Source: Brucella anthropi_A (GTDB lineage Bacteria; Pseudomonadota; Alphaproteobacteria; Rhizobiales; Rhizobiaceae). From it: a DNA stretch of 64,000 nucleotides. Numbering within the stretch: position 1 is the first letter of the stretch; each line of letters starts with the position of its first letter. Shown one piece after another: positions 49,693 to 59,113 of this stretch. The notes under the pieces were generated by a model, which was not told the DNA's origin, searched no databases, and was given only the letters and a program-made list of their open reading frames with translations. The stretch lies in assembly GCF_046630315.1 (NCBI RefSeq), contig NZ_LQBD01000007.1:1-64000 (forward strand). The letters run 5' to 3'. Both the position numbers and the translations under genes were made by a program.

Positions 49693-51048
49693 TCAGGCCG
49701 CAGCGCTGCTTTCCGACGAGATCACATCGATGATGTCGTTGACGACCTTCTCCACCAGACTGCGATCATCGCCTTCCGCCATGACGCGGATGAGCGGCTC
49801 CGTGCCGGACGGACGGATAACCAGACGCCCCTGAACGCCGAGCCGTTCGGTGGCCTCATCGATTGCGCTCTTCACGCGCTTGTTCTCCAGCGGCTTGCCG
49901 CCAGCGGTACGCACATTCTTCAAAAGCTGCGGCACCGGATCAAACTTGCGGCAGACTTCGCTGATCGGCTTGCCCTGTTCCTGCGCAACGGCAAGAATCT
50001 GCAAGGCGGAAATCAGGCCGTCGCCCGTGGTCGCGAAATCGGACAGCACGATATGGCCTGACTGTTCGCCGCCGACATTGAAGCCATGCTCGCGCATATG
50101 CTCGACCACATAGCGGTCGCCCACCTTGGTGCGGGCCAGCGTCAGGTGACGGTCGGCGAGGAAGCGCTCCAGCCCAAGATTGGACATGACGGTCGCCACG
50201 ATGCCGCCGCCTTCAAGGCGATCAGATGCCGCCCAGCTTTCGGCAATGACGGCCATCAGCTGGTCGCCATCGATGACGGTGCCGTTTTCATCGACCAGCA
50301 GCACGCGATCCGCATCGCCGTCGAGCGCAATGCCGACATCGGCGCGCACCTCATGAACCTTCTTCATCAGGCCGATGGGATGCGTGGAGCCGCAATCCTC
50401 ATTGATGTTGATGCCGTTCGGCTCGTTGTTGATGGTGATGACTTCCGCGCCCAGTTCCCAAAGGGCGGCGGGGGCCACCTTGTAGCCCGCGCCATTGGCG
50501 CAATCGACCACCACGCGCAGGCCGTTCAGATCGATATTACGCGGCAGCGTGCGCTTGGCGAATTCGATATAGCGGTAGATGTCGCCATCCACGCGCTTGG
50601 CGCGGCCAACATCGCCATGGCTTGCGAGGCAGGGGGTCAGATCGCCATCGATCATCGCCTCGATCTTCAGCTCGATCTCGTCGGACAGCTTGTAACCGTC
50701 CGGGCCGAACAGCTTGATGCCATTGTCATAGAATGGATTGTGCGAGGCGGAGATCATGACGCCGATATCGGCGCGCAGCGAGCGGCACAGCATTGCGACG
50801 GCGGGCGTCGGGATCGGGCCGAGCAGGAAGACATCCATGCCGGCGGCAGTGAAACCGGCCACCAGCGCATTTTCCAGCATATAGCCGGACCGGCGCGTAT
50901 CCTTGCCGATCACCACCCGCGAGGCCTGGCCCTTGCGGCGGAAGATATGGCCCACCGCCATGCCGACTTTCATGGCAACTTCCGGTGTCATCGGAAAGCT
51001 GTTTGCCTGTCCGCGAATGCCATCGGTTCCGAAATATTTCCGTGTCAT
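49693..51048 (-). CDS. glmM: Phosphoglucosamine mutase
   Basis: A 451-aa phosphohexomutase that interconverts glucosamine-6-phosphate and glucosamine-1-phosphate for UDP-GlcNAc, peptidoglycan and LPS. Visible are the phosphoserine loop MISASHNPFYDNG (Ser102), the metal loop ALDGDADRVLLVDE, the substrate loop GGEQSGHIVLSDFATTGDG and the phosphate-binding RPSGTEPLIRVMAEG. The start at 51048 (MTRKYFGTDGIRG) is the family N-terminus. It follows ftsH on the same strand with about 390 bp between; its own promoter is likely there. Confidence 0.96.
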   Translation of the reverse strand: MTRKYFGTDGIRGQANSFPMTPEVAMKVGMAVGHIFRRKGQASRVVIGKDTRRSGYMLENALVAGFTAAGMDVFLLGPIPTPAVAMLCRSLRADIGVMISASHNPFYDNGIKLFGPDGYKLSDEIELKIEAMIDGDLTPCLASHGDVGRAKRVDGDIYRYIEFAKRTLPRNIDLNGLRVVVDCANGAGYKVAPAALWELGAEVITINNEPNGININEDCGSTHPIGLMKKVHEVRADVGIALDGDADRVLLVDENGTVIDGDQLMAVIAESWAASDRLEGGGIVATVMSNLGLERFLADRHLTLARTKVGDRYVVEHMREHGFNVGGEQSGHIVLSDFATTGDGLISALQILAVAQEQGKPISEVCRKFDPVPQLLKNVRTAGGKPLENKRVKSAIDEATERLGVQGRLVIRPSGTEPLIRVMAEGDDRSLVEKVVNDIIDVISSESSAAA

Positions 51049-51394
51049 CTGTTTCGCCTTGCGCTGAGCCATGAAACGCTCTCTATATTTTCGACCATGC
51101 CGCCCGGTTTCGCCGGCGGGAAACGGCTGCTGATCAGCCGGATGGCAGCCGGACAGCAGATTTTCGCCGTTCTTAACGCGAAAACATGTCCAAATGCAAT
51201 TTCGCCTTTGGCGGCAGCTTCAGCACGCCCACATCCAAAGTCGTAAGCCGGTGCAATATGATGCGCCGAAATCCTTAACGAGCCTTTGCGGCAGGTTTGA
51301 GCCGAAACGAGAGCGGTTCCGACGATTCCATTTAAACCGGAACCGCTTGAGACGTTTCACATTTTTGGCTCGAAAATGCTCCAGGTTGAATGCA
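51049..51394. other. Gene-free gap between ftsH and glmM with a dispersed repeat
   Basis: No credible ORF. Around 51310-51355 there is an inverted repeat AGCGGTTCC with GGAACCGCT of the kind scattered through Brucellaceae intergenic regions. The glmM promoter must lie here. Confidence 0.5.
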
Positions 51395-51420
51395 AGAAAG
51401 CCGGGACAAACCCGGCTTTC
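51395..51420 (-). terminator. ftsH terminator
   Basis: GAAAGCCGGG (51396-51405) pairs with CCCGGCTTTC (51411-51420) around ACAAA, located 21 bp past the ftsH stop. Confidence 0.82.
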
Positions 51421-51441
51421 TCCACGTCGTTTGCACGCAGC

Positions 51442-53370
51442 TTACTGCGGCTGCGGCTCCATGCCCGGTTCGCTGCCGGGCTCACTGCCCTTGCGCTTGC
51501 GCGGGCTTCCGGCCTTCGGCACACCCGAACCGCGCGACGGCGTATCGCTGCCCTGATCGCGCGATGGCTTGTTGCCCGCGATCAGTTCCTTGATTTCGTC
51601 GCCGGACAGCGTTTCATATTCGAGCAGTCCTTCGGCAAGCGCGATCCAGTCCTTCTTCTTCTTGGTCAGGATGCGGGTCGCCTCGGCATAGGCTTCGTCG
51701 ATCAGGCGGCGCACTTCGGCGTCGATGATCTGCGCGGTTTCTTCCGAAACATTCTGCGTGCGGGATACCGAATGGCCGAGGAAGACTTCTTCCTGATTGT
51801 CGCCATAGGCCACACGGCCAAGCTTGTCGGAATAGCCCCACTGCGTCACCATCGAACGGGCAAGCTTGGTGGCCTGCTGAATGTCGGAGGAAGCACCGGA
51901 CGTGATGTTTTCCTTGCCGAATTTCAGCTCTTCCGCCACGCGGCCGCCCATCATGATGGCAAGGCGCGACACCATCCACGTATAGGTGGCCGAATAACGG
52001 TCGCCTTCGGGAAGCTGCATCACCATGCCCAGCGCGCGGCCGCGCGGAATGATGGTGGCCTTGTGGACCGGATCAGCCGCGGGCACATTGAGCGCAACGA
52101 TGGCGTGACCGGCTTCGTGATAGGCGGTATTGGCCTTTTCCTCCGGCGTCATGGCGGAGCGGCGTTCCGCGCCCATCATGATCTTGTCCTTGGCGTCCTC
52201 GAATTCCTGCATGGTCACAAGGCGCTTGTTGCGGCGCGCGGCCATGAGGGCGGCTTCGTTGACGAGGTTGGCGAGATCGGCGCCGGAGAAGCCCGGCGTG
52301 CCGCGTGCGACAACCTTGAGATCGACATTGGGGGCAAGCGGCACATTGCGCACATGCACCTTGAGGATCTGCTCGCGGCCGACGATATCCGGGTTCGGCA
52401 CCACGACCTGACGGTCGAAACGGCCCGGACGCAGGAGCGCCGGATCGAGAACGTCGGGACGGTTGGTCGCCGCGATCAGGATGATCGATTCATTGGCTTC
52501 GAAACCGTCCATCTCGACCAGAAGCTGGTTGAGCGTCTGTTCGCGCTCATCATTGCCGCCGCCAAGACCGGCGCCGCGATGACGGCCGACCGCATCGATT
52601 TCGTCGATGAAGATGATGCAGGGCGCATTCTTCTTGGCCTGTTCGAACATGTCGCGGACACGGCTTGCGCCGACACCGACGAACATTTCAACAAAGTCCG
52701 AACCGGAAATGGTGAAGAAAGGCACATTGGCTTCGCCCGCGACCGAACGCGCCAGCAGCGTCTTGCCGGTGCCGGGAGGGCCAACGAGCAGCACGCCGCG
52801 CGGAATCTTGCCGCCGAGACGCTGGAACTTCTGCGGATCGCGCAGGAACTCGACGATTTCCTCAAGGTCCTGCTTGGCTTCCTCCACACCGGCGACGTCC
52901 TGGAAGGTCACGCGGCCATGCGCTTCGGTGAGAAGCTTGGCTTTCGACTTGCCGAACCCCATCGCCCCGCGCGAGCCGCCCTGCATCTGGCGCATGAAGA
53001 AAATCCACACGCCAAGGATGAGGATCATCGGCAGCCACGACAACAGAATGCCGATCAGCGAGCTGGAACCGTCGGTTTCCGGGCGCGCGGTGATCGCCAC
53101 ATCCTTGCTTTCAAGGCGCGAAACGAGACCCGTATCGCCCGGCGAATAGGTCTGGAAGGTCGAACCATTGTCGGCAAAGGTGCCGGTGATCCGCTGGCCG
53201 GTGATCGTGACCGATTTCACGCGACCGTTGGAGACGTCGTCAATAAATTGCGAATAGGAAACTTCACGGGAACTGGAACGCTGACCTGGGCTTTGGAACA
53301 GGTTGAACAGCGCGATCAAAAGAAGAGCAATGATCGCCCAAAGGGCGAAGTTGCGATAGTTCGGATTCAT
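51442..53370 (-). CDS. ftsH: ATP-dependent zinc metalloprotease FtsH
   Basis: A 642-aa membrane AAA+ protease. Two membrane helices (about 5-22 and 103-123) flank a small periplasmic domain. Walker A GPPGTGKTLLAR, Walker B CIIFIDEIDAVGR and the second region of homology RPDVLDPALLRPGRFDRQ define the ATPase. The zinc site is in YHEAGHAIVALN. The disordered C-terminus is rich in Pro, Ser and Arg. It degrades membrane proteins and, in E. coli, RpoH and LpxC. The start at 53370 (MNPNYRNFALW) is family-like. Located downstream of tilS, the usual order. Confidence 0.96.
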   Translation of the reverse strand: MNPNYRNFALWAIIALLLIALFNLFQSPGQRSSSREVSYSQFIDDVSNGRVKSVTITGQRITGTFADNGSTFQTYSPGDTGLVSRLESKDVAITARPETDGSSSLIGILLSWLPMILILGVWIFFMRQMQGGSRGAMGFGKSKAKLLTEAHGRVTFQDVAGVEEAKQDLEEIVEFLRDPQKFQRLGGKIPRGVLLVGPPGTGKTLLARSVAGEANVPFFTISGSDFVEMFVGVGASRVRDMFEQAKKNAPCIIFIDEIDAVGRHRGAGLGGGNDEREQTLNQLLVEMDGFEANESIILIAATNRPDVLDPALLRPGRFDRQVVVPNPDIVGREQILKVHVRNVPLAPNVDLKVVARGTPGFSGADLANLVNEAALMAARRNKRLVTMQEFEDAKDKIMMGAERRSAMTPEEKANTAYHEAGHAIVALNVPAADPVHKATIIPRGRALGMVMQLPEGDRYSATYTWMVSRLAIMMGGRVAEELKFGKENITSGASSDIQQATKLARSMVTQWGYSDKLGRVAYGDNQEEVFLGHSVSRTQNVSEETAQIIDAEVRRLIDEAYAEATRILTKKKKDWIALAEGLLEYETLSGDEIKELIAGNKPSRDQGSDTPSRGSGVPKAGSPRKRKGSEPGSEPGMEPQPQ

Positions 53371-53506
53371 ATCGGGTCCAATCGATACCACGGCCATTCC
53401 GCGGGCACGGAATGATGTTTCGGCCTAACATAGGATCGAAGGATGGCCTTGCCAAGGCGCGTTCGCCCCCGCATCCTCGATTCTTCGCACTCTGGTTTAT
53501 AAAAAG

Positions 53507-53620
53507 AGCATTTCGAGCCAAAAGTGCGAAGCGCCTGCGCGGGGAAATCCGTCCACTGGACTGATTTCCGATCCCGCTTCGATGCGTGAGGATAATGCGC
53601 CGAAACAAAAGAGCGAGCTA
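53507..53620. repeat. Dispersed interspersed repeat between tilS and ftsH
   Basis: GAGCATTTCGAGCCAAAAGTGCGAAGCG and GAGGATAATGCG(C)CGAAACAAAAGAGCG recall the segments at 56627-56680 and 57562-57631. An ATCCGTCC...GGACTGAT dyad lies inside. No gene is present in 53371-53652. Confidence 0.5.
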
Positions 53621-53652
53621 TTCCCGGCGATTCTGCTGGATCGGGAACCTCT

Positions 53653-55065
53653 CTAGGACATTTCCGCGCAGACGCGCCCGATACGGGCCTGAACGGCCAT
53701 TGCGAGCGCGAAATCATGCCCCGGCAGGACGTGATCGAAGATGGCAAAATGCCGTTCGATATGAATGCCTTGCGGAAGATTTCCATCCGGCAGGAACGGC
53801 AAGGCAAAAAGCTGCCCTTCCCTGTAAAGGGCCGGAGAAACCAGCAGGCCCTCACATTTGCGCGAGTCGACCTGGATGTCCTGCGCCTTCAGGAAATCGG
53901 CAAGCGCCTGGCGTCCCGGTGCCGCAAGATCGAAACCGGATGCGCCGTCATTCGAAAAACGGTAACGCCCGTCCCAGACGACAGATTTGCCCGGCTCCAG
54001 GCGAAGGTTGGGCAGATTGCGTTTTTCGCGGCGGAACCGATGCGGGAGGCCGCCCTCGCCCCGCTCGATCAGGGCGCCGAACACGGTCAGGCGATGGCTG
54101 TCATCACCTCCCGACAGAACCCGTTCGATGCGTAAGCGTTCGCTGTCGCCCGGCAGGAAGCGACGCCCCCCGGCAATGGCCGCCAGCAATCCCGAAAACA
54201 GCCGGCGCACATTCACCGGAAGAGCACGATAGAGCTGCGGCTCGACGAGCAGGGTTTCGGTCGCATCCATGCGCAGGCTTGCCGGATCGGCAAGCGCTGC
54301 AACCAGCACGGCATTGTCGCGTTCACGCGCGGCGCCAGCCTCGGCAATCCGGTCGAGAACCGCCTGCCGGTCGGTTTCGGCGGCAATGCCCAGACGAATG
54401 CGCGGCCGTTCATATGCCGTGTTCACATTGCTGGGATCATCGACCCAGGCGATGCCTCTTCGCCGCAATTCATCGCGCAAGGCCTGCCGGGAAACGGAAA
54501 GCAGCGGGCGGTCGAGTTCGATGGAGCCTTTCAGCCTGACGCCCTCCAGCCATGAGCGGGATGACATGGCGGCAAGGCCCCGCGCCTCGGCATGGGTGCT
54601 GCGTTCCCGGCGCATCAGAAAGGTTTCGATCTGGTCGTCCTGCGTATGGCCGGTGACGATAAAATCCCCACCCGCCTCCCGCGCGGCCTGCACCAGCAGG
54701 CGATAACGCGCCGTGCGCGCGGCAGCGGCAAGCCCGCTTGCGGGCTTCGCCTCATCCCAGGCGAGAATGCGGTGTTCTATGCCGTATTGCCGGCAAAGCC
54801 GGCCGACATTCTCGGCCTCGATCTTCGATTCAGCGCGCAGCCGGTGGTCCACCGTCACGGCAACCAGCCGTGGCGGGTTCTGGAGCATGGCCATATAATC
54901 CCGAAGGAGGAAAAGCAGGCCGAGAGAATCGCTGCCGCCCGACACGGCGGCAATCACAGCCCTGGCACGCTCAAATCCGAATGGCTCGAATAATTGGGAA
55001 ATATTGCTTGGGCTAAGCCCCACGAAAAAAACTCCGCAATCAGCACTTCGCGCGGCTGCGCTCAT
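53653..55065 (-). CDS. tilS: tRNA(Ile)-lysidine synthetase
   Basis: A 470-aa N-type ATP pyrophosphatase that converts C34 of tRNA-Ile(CAU) to lysidine. The PP-loop is AAVSGGSDSLGLLFLL at about residues 38-53. GHTQDDQIETFLMRRERS and RPLLSVSRQALRDELRRRGIAWVDDPSNVN are the other family hallmarks. Its 5' end overlaps the 3' end of cpoB by 26 bp, so the two are translationally linked. An internal start closer to the PP-loop cannot be excluded. Confidence 0.93.
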   Translation of the reverse strand: MSAAARSADCGVFFVGLSPSNISQLFEPFGFERARAVIAAVSGGSDSLGLLFLLRDYMAMLQNPPRLVAVTVDHRLRAESKIEAENVGRLCRQYGIEHRILAWDEAKPASGLAAAARTARYRLLVQAAREAGGDFIVTGHTQDDQIETFLMRRERSTHAEARGLAAMSSRSWLEGVRLKGSIELDRPLLSVSRQALRDELRRRGIAWVDDPSNVNTAYERPRIRLGIAAETDRQAVLDRIAEAGAARERDNAVLVAALADPASLRMDATETLLVEPQLYRALPVNVRRLFSGLLAAIAGGRRFLPGDSERLRIERVLSGGDDSHRLTVFGALIERGEGGLPHRFRREKRNLPNLRLEPGKSVVWDGRYRFSNDGASGFDLAAPGRQALADFLKAQDIQVDSRKCEGLLVSPALYREGQLFALPFLPDGNLPQGIHIERHFAIFDHVLPGHDFALAMAVQARIGRVCAEMS

Positions 55066-56509
55066 CGGCGACGCGCTTCAATATGGCGGGGGACGCCTTG
55101 GGGTAACGTTCTGGAATCTGCGCGAAGGTGGCGCAGGCGACATCGCGATTGTCCATTTTTTCAAGCGTCATGCCGAGCTTGAACATATTTTCCGGCGCGC
55201 GCTTCGAATCGGGATAATCGCGTTGCGTATCGATGAAGACCGTTGCGGCTTCCGGATAACGGCCCTGACCGTAAAGCGATTCTCCCAGCCAGAAACGGGC
55301 TTCCGCCGTGTTGGGATCAGCCGGATAACGCTTCACATGTTCGCGGAACCCGGTTTCGGCGGCCTTGTAGTCGCCCGACATCAGATATTGATAGGATGCC
55401 TGATAAAGCGAATTGGGATTATCGTCGGAGGGAAGGGATGCAACCGCATCGCCTGCCGCCGTTCCGCCCGCCGTGGCGCCGGATGCCACACCCGGCTGCG
55501 CCGTGCGCGGTGTGGCATCGAGCGTTTCGCCGATTACATTGCCATTGGCGTCGAACCGGATGGAACCCAGCGTTTGCGGCGGCTCGCCACGTGCCGGTCC
55601 GCCCTGTGCGCTGGAACCAATAGCCACGGAATCGGCGCCTGACATCTGGCCAGCGGCGTTTGGCGCGGCATTTCCGGAAACCCCGCCATCGAGATTTCCG
55701 TTATTGCCCTGACCCATGCCCTGGCTGGAGCCGGCATCGGCAAGCGACGTGTCGCCGCCAGCCTGCTGAACATCCATATCCGCGCGCTTGCCGGTTTCCA
55801 GAAACTGGAAGCGGTTTTCGTTTTCTTCCTGCATCTTCTGCATCTGATCCTGCATTTCGAGGATCTGGAAGTTCATGGCTTCCGCCCGCGCGCTGAGCGC
55901 ATCCGCAATCGCGGCGGGGTTGCCCATGCCCTGCGCGCACAGATCAGCCCCCGGCGATGCCGCGGCGGGTGCGGGCTGGGACGCACCGCTGGACGAGGGC
56001 GAGGTTACGCCGTTCTTCTTTTCCAGCTCTTCAAAGCGGAATTCATTGTCTTCCTGCGCCTTCTGCAACTGGTTGTCGGTGAACGAAATCTGGGCGTCCA
56101 CATCCTCCACCTTGCCGGTCAGGTTGCGCACCAGTTCCTGTTGCAGGCCGGGGCTCTGATAGCCGCCCTGCCCGCCGCCTGCGCCGCTATCGCGCATGGC
56201 ATCATCGAGAATAGCCGTCGAGCCGATGCTGACATGATTGCGCGCACCGCCACGGCCCTTCTCCAGCGCCTGGAAACGCGCTTCATTGTCGCGCTGGATT
56301 TTCAGCATCTTGTCGCGAAGCTGCAAGATGCGCGCATAGGACTGGGCGTTCTGATGCGCCAGATTGCATATCTGCTGGGAGAACTGATCCCCGCCGGGAG
56401 CGCCTGCCTGCGCGAGCTGAATGCCTGCTTGCGAAGAAACGGATGCCGCCAGAACCGGAGCACTCGCCAAAAGCGGCAGCATGGCAATCGCCAGCGTCAC
56501 TTTCCTCAT
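55040..56509 (-). CDS. cpoB: Tol-Pal system protein CpoB/YbgF, long form
   Basis: A 489-aa periplasmic protein, nearly twice the length of E. coli CpoB (263 aa). The signal peptide is RKVTLAIAMLPLLASAPVLA. Three copies of a coiled-coil heptad module follow, with cores KIQRDNEARFQALEK, KAQEDNEFRFEELEK and KMQEENENRFQFLET, separated by low-complexity Gly/Ser/Ala linkers. The C-terminal TPR domain (about 370-489, YQYLMSGDYKAAETGFREHVKRYP and following repeats) is standard. CpoB couples TolA to peptidoglycan synthesis at the septum. Starts at 56521 and 56509 are both possible. Last member of the tol-pal block. Confidence 0.92.
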   Translation of the reverse strand: MRKVTLAIAMLPLLASAPVLAASVSSQAGIQLAQAGAPGGDQFSQQICNLAHQNAQSYARILQLRDKMLKIQRDNEARFQALEKGRGGARNHVSIGSTAILDDAMRDSGAGGGQGGYQSPGLQQELVRNLTGKVEDVDAQISFTDNQLQKAQEDNEFRFEELEKKNGVTSPSSSGASQPAPAAASPGADLCAQGMGNPAAIADALSARAEAMNFQILEMQDQMQKMQEENENRFQFLETGKRADMDVQQAGGDTSLADAGSSQGMGQGNNGNLDGGVSGNAAPNAAGQMSGADSVAIGSSAQGGPARGEPPQTLGSIRFDANGNVIGETLDATPRTAQPGVASGATAGGTAAGDAVASLPSDDNPNSLYQASYQYLMSGDYKAAETGFREHVKRYPADPNTAEARFWLGESLYGQGRYPEAATVFIDTQRDYPDSKRAPENMFKLGMTLEKMDNRDVACATFAQIPERYPKASPAILKRVADERSRAKC

Positions 56510-56626
56510 TGGTTTCCTCATTCCCTTTTGCCCCTGCTAGTTCACCCATCCGGTTCACAATGAACAGGATGATCGAATGCCGCGCCTGAACAGGCGCTGA
56601 ACATGGTTGCCGCACGCTTTTAGAAT

Positions 56627-56680
56627 ATTTCCAGCAAAAGTGCGAAGCGGTTTTGCGTCGGACAATGCGAAAAGCAAGGC
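56627..56680. repeat. Dispersed interspersed repeat between cpoB and pal
   Basis: ATATTTCCAGCAAAAGTGCGAAGCGGTTTTGCGTCGGACAATGCG matches the pattern at 57562-57631. Confidence 0.6.
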
Positions 56681-56754
56681 CATTTGACGCTCACTATGAC
56701 AGGCGCGACTTCGGCCAAAGTTTGTCAAAACGGCCAAACAATCGGCCAGAAACG

Positions 56755-56780
56755 AAAAAAGCGGCTCGAAAGCCGCTTTT
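56755..56780 (-). terminator. pal terminator
   Basis: AAAAGCGGCT (56757-56766) pairs with AGCCGCTTTT (56771-56780) around CGAA, with six A residues before it on the plus strand giving a T run on the minus strand. Confidence 0.82.
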
Positions 56781-56790
56781 CCGTAACACC

Positions 56791-56848
56791 TGAGCGCATC
56801 CCGAAAAGTGTGAAACGGTTTTCGGATCAAGATGCGCGTCAATCAAGA
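56791..56848. repeat. Dispersed short repeat, second copy
   Basis: Partner of 36916-36962: GAGCGCATCCCGAAAAGTG followed by TGAAACGGTTTTCGGA. An 11-bp hairpin GGAGCATTTCC/GGAAATGCTCC follows at 56851-56881, just after the pal stop. Confidence 0.7.
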
Positions 56849-56894
56849 ATGGAGCATTTCCGATAATTCGGGAAATGCTCCAGCTGTTGTCAGA

Positions 56895-57401
56895 TCAGCT
56901 GCCTGCACCGTTGAGAACGGTGACGGCGCGGCGGTTCTGCGACCAGCACGAGTCGGCATCGCAGACTGCGACCGGACGTTCGTTGCCATAGGAGATGGTG
57001 CGCATACGGTTGGTCGGCACGCCGCGCGAAGCAAGGAAGTCGCGGGTGGCGGCTGCACGGCGCTGGCCGAGAGCGAGGTTGTATTCACGCGTGCCGCGTT
57101 CGTCGGCATGGCCTTCGATCGTGATCGAGTACTGCGGATAACGCTGCAGCCACTGGGCCTGCTTGGAAAGCGTCTGCTGTGCATCGGCGCGGATCAGCGA
57201 CGAATCGAGATCGAAGAAGATGCGGTCGCCGACATTGACGGTGAAGTCCTGCGAGGAACCCGGCGTCGCAGCGCCTGCACCGAGACCCAGATCACCGGCA
57301 TTGTTCGGAAGGTTCTTCTTGGACGCGCAACCGGCAACGGCGAGCGACATGAAAAGGGCAATAGCGATCGGGCTACGTGCAATCGACTGGATACGGCGCA
57401 T
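56895..57401 (-). CDS. pal: Peptidoglycan-associated lipoprotein Pal (Omp16)
   Basis: A 168-aa outer-membrane lipoprotein. Signal and lipobox: IAIALFMSLAVAGC, with lipidated Cys25. The C-terminal OmpA-like domain (about 60-168) binds diaminopimelate through YSITIEGHADERGTREYNLALGQRRAAATRDFL. The length equals that of the Brucella Omp16 surface antigen. It works with TolB and TolA in outer-membrane constriction. The start at 57401 is the natural lipoprotein start; an upstream frame to 57446 lacks a signal. Confidence 0.95.
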   Translation of the reverse strand: MRRIQSIARSPIAIALFMSLAVAGCASKKNLPNNAGDLGLGAGAATPGSSQDFTVNVGDRIFFDLDSSLIRADAQQTLSKQAQWLQRYPQYSITIEGHADERGTREYNLALGQRRAAATRDFLASRGVPTNRMRTISYGNERPVAVCDADSCWSQNRRAVTVLNGAGS

Positions 57402-57561
57402 GGGCCGGAGCTCCTTAAGATTTGATGTTCCTGCGTAACCATCCAATAATCATATTGAGGTTAAGACAGGCTCAAGAAGTATGGTTAATATTCTCTTGCT
57501 GCCTCAGCCCTTGGGGGCAAAATGCGGCAGAAACACGGCTTTCCGGCAAGGATTGTGGCAA

Positions 57562-57631
57562 TTTGAGCATTTCCGGCAAAAGCGCGAAGCGGTTCTGCGT
57601 CAGGATAATGCGACAAAACAACAGGATAGAG
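57562..57631. repeat. Dispersed interspersed repeat between pal and tolB
   Basis: GAGCATTTCCGGCAAAAGCGCGAAGCGGTTCTGCGTCAGGATAATGCG parallels 56627-56680 and, less closely, 53507-53620 and 3996-4047. Confidence 0.6.
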
Positions 57632-57676
57632 CGGTTCCCCGTTTCAGGCCCAACCAAAACCGCTCCATGCATGAAA

Positions 57677-57705
57677 AAGGCGCGAAACCGGGAGTTTCGC
57701 GCCTT
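57677..57705 (-). terminator. tolB terminator
   Basis: AAGGCGCGAAA (57677-57687) pairs with TTTCGCGCCTT (57695-57705); on the minus strand TTTTTCAT follows the stem. It lies 27 bp past the tolB stop. Confidence 0.85.
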
Positions 57706-57731
57706 CAGCTTTGGTCAGTTTTCGCAAAAGC

Positions 57732-59063
57732 CTATTCGAGCAGCGGCGACCATGCCGGGTCGGAGGCGAAGTTCGGCGTCTGGATCTGGCGCTCGTTGCG
57801 GCCGGTCAGGTCGATGGTGAAGAGTTTTGGACCGCCTGCGCCTGCCGCCTTGCGGAAGAACATCAGCACGCGGCCATTGGGCGCCCAGGTCGGGCCTTCA
57901 TTGTGGAAGCCGGAGGTCAGCAGGCGTTCGCCCGAACCGTCGGTCTTCATCACACCGATGGAGAACTGGCCCTGCGACTGCTTGGTGAAGGCGATGAGAT
58001 CGCCGCGTGGCGACCAGACCGGCGTGGAATAGCTGCCGTCGCCCATGGAGATGCGGCGCGGATTGGAGCCGTCGGCACCCATGACATAGAGCTGCGGACG
58101 CCCGCCGCGGTCGGAGGTGAAGACGATCTGCGAGCCATCCGGCGAATAGGATGCGCCGGTGTCGATGGCCTGGCTGTTGGTCAGCCGCGTGGTCGAACGA
58201 TTGCGCAGGTCCATCGTATAGATATTGGCGCTGCCATCGTCCTGGAGCAGGCTCATCACGACCTTCTGGCCATCGGGCGAGAAGCGCGGGGCAATCGTCA
58301 TGCCAGGGAAATTGCCGACGAGTTCCCGCTGGCCGGTTTCGAGCTGCAGCAGATAGACCTTCGGCGAGCCGCCCTCGAACGACATATAGGTGACTTCCTG
58401 ACGGTTCGGCGAGAAACGCGGCGTCAGCGAAATGGCGCGACCGTCGGAGATGTAACGCACATTGGCGCCGTCCTGATCCATGATGGCCAGACGCTTCACA
58501 CGCTTCTGCGCTGGGCCGGATTCGTCGACGAAGACGACGCGCGTGTCGAAATAGCCCTTTTCGCCGGTCAGGCGCTCATAGATCGCATCGGCAATGATAT
58601 GCGCCACGCGGCGCCAGTTGTCCGGCGTAGTGAAGAACTGCTGGCCGATCATCTGCTGGCCGCCGAACGTATCCCACAGGCGGAACTCGGCCTTGAGACG
58701 GCCATCCGGCTGCTTGGTGATGCGGCCCGTGACGAGCGCCTGCGCATTGATGACCTTCCAGTCCTCGAAACGCGGAGCCGCATCCGGATTGGAAATCTTC
58801 TCGATGAAAGCGCCCTTGTCGATCGGTGCGAAAAGGCCCGACCGCTCCAGATCGGCCGCGATGACCGATGTGATATTCGACCCAAGCTGATCGGCCGAAA
58901 GGAAATCGGTGATGGCGATCGGCAGCGGCTCGATCACACCCTTGTTGATGTTGATTTCCACGACGGCGCGCGCCGGCATGGTGCAGACAAGGCTTGCGGC
59001 AATCATACACGCGAAAGCCGAAAAGACCGTCCGGATCTTTGTATTGATGATGCCGATTTTCAT
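57732..59063 (-). CDS. tolB: Tol-Pal system beta-propeller protein TolB
   Basis: A 443-aa periplasmic protein: a signal peptide (TVFSAFACMIAASLVCTMPARA), an N-terminal domain that contacts TolA and Pal, and a six-bladed propeller whose blades repeat the xxFSPDGxKV(V/A)xxS pattern (RFSPNRQEVTYMSFEGG, RFSPDGQKVVMSLLQDDG, SYSPDGSQIVFTSDRGGRPQLYVMGADGSNPRRIS). The start at 59063 (MKIGIINTKIRT) is chosen over 59159. Lies 50 bp after tolA. Confidence 0.95.
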   Translation of the reverse strand: MKIGIINTKIRTVFSAFACMIAASLVCTMPARAVVEININKGVIEPLPIAITDFLSADQLGSNITSVIAADLERSGLFAPIDKGAFIEKISNPDAAPRFEDWKVINAQALVTGRITKQPDGRLKAEFRLWDTFGGQQMIGQQFFTTPDNWRRVAHIIADAIYERLTGEKGYFDTRVVFVDESGPAQKRVKRLAIMDQDGANVRYISDGRAISLTPRFSPNRQEVTYMSFEGGSPKVYLLQLETGQRELVGNFPGMTIAPRFSPDGQKVVMSLLQDDGSANIYTMDLRNRSTTRLTNSQAIDTGASYSPDGSQIVFTSDRGGRPQLYVMGADGSNPRRISMGDGSYSTPVWSPRGDLIAFTKQSQGQFSIGVMKTDGSGERLLTSGFHNEGPTWAPNGRVLMFFRKAAGAGGPKLFTIDLTGRNERQIQTPNFASDPAWSPLLE

Positions 59064-59113
59064 GTCTTCTGGGACCTCTTTGTCCTTGCAGTGGTTGGCG
59101 ACCGGAACCCCGG

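Noticed and set aside
51376..53415. Long plus-strand open frame over ftsH
   Set aside because: Shadow of the highly conserved FtsH frame in GC-rich DNA; no signal, motif or ribosome-binding site.
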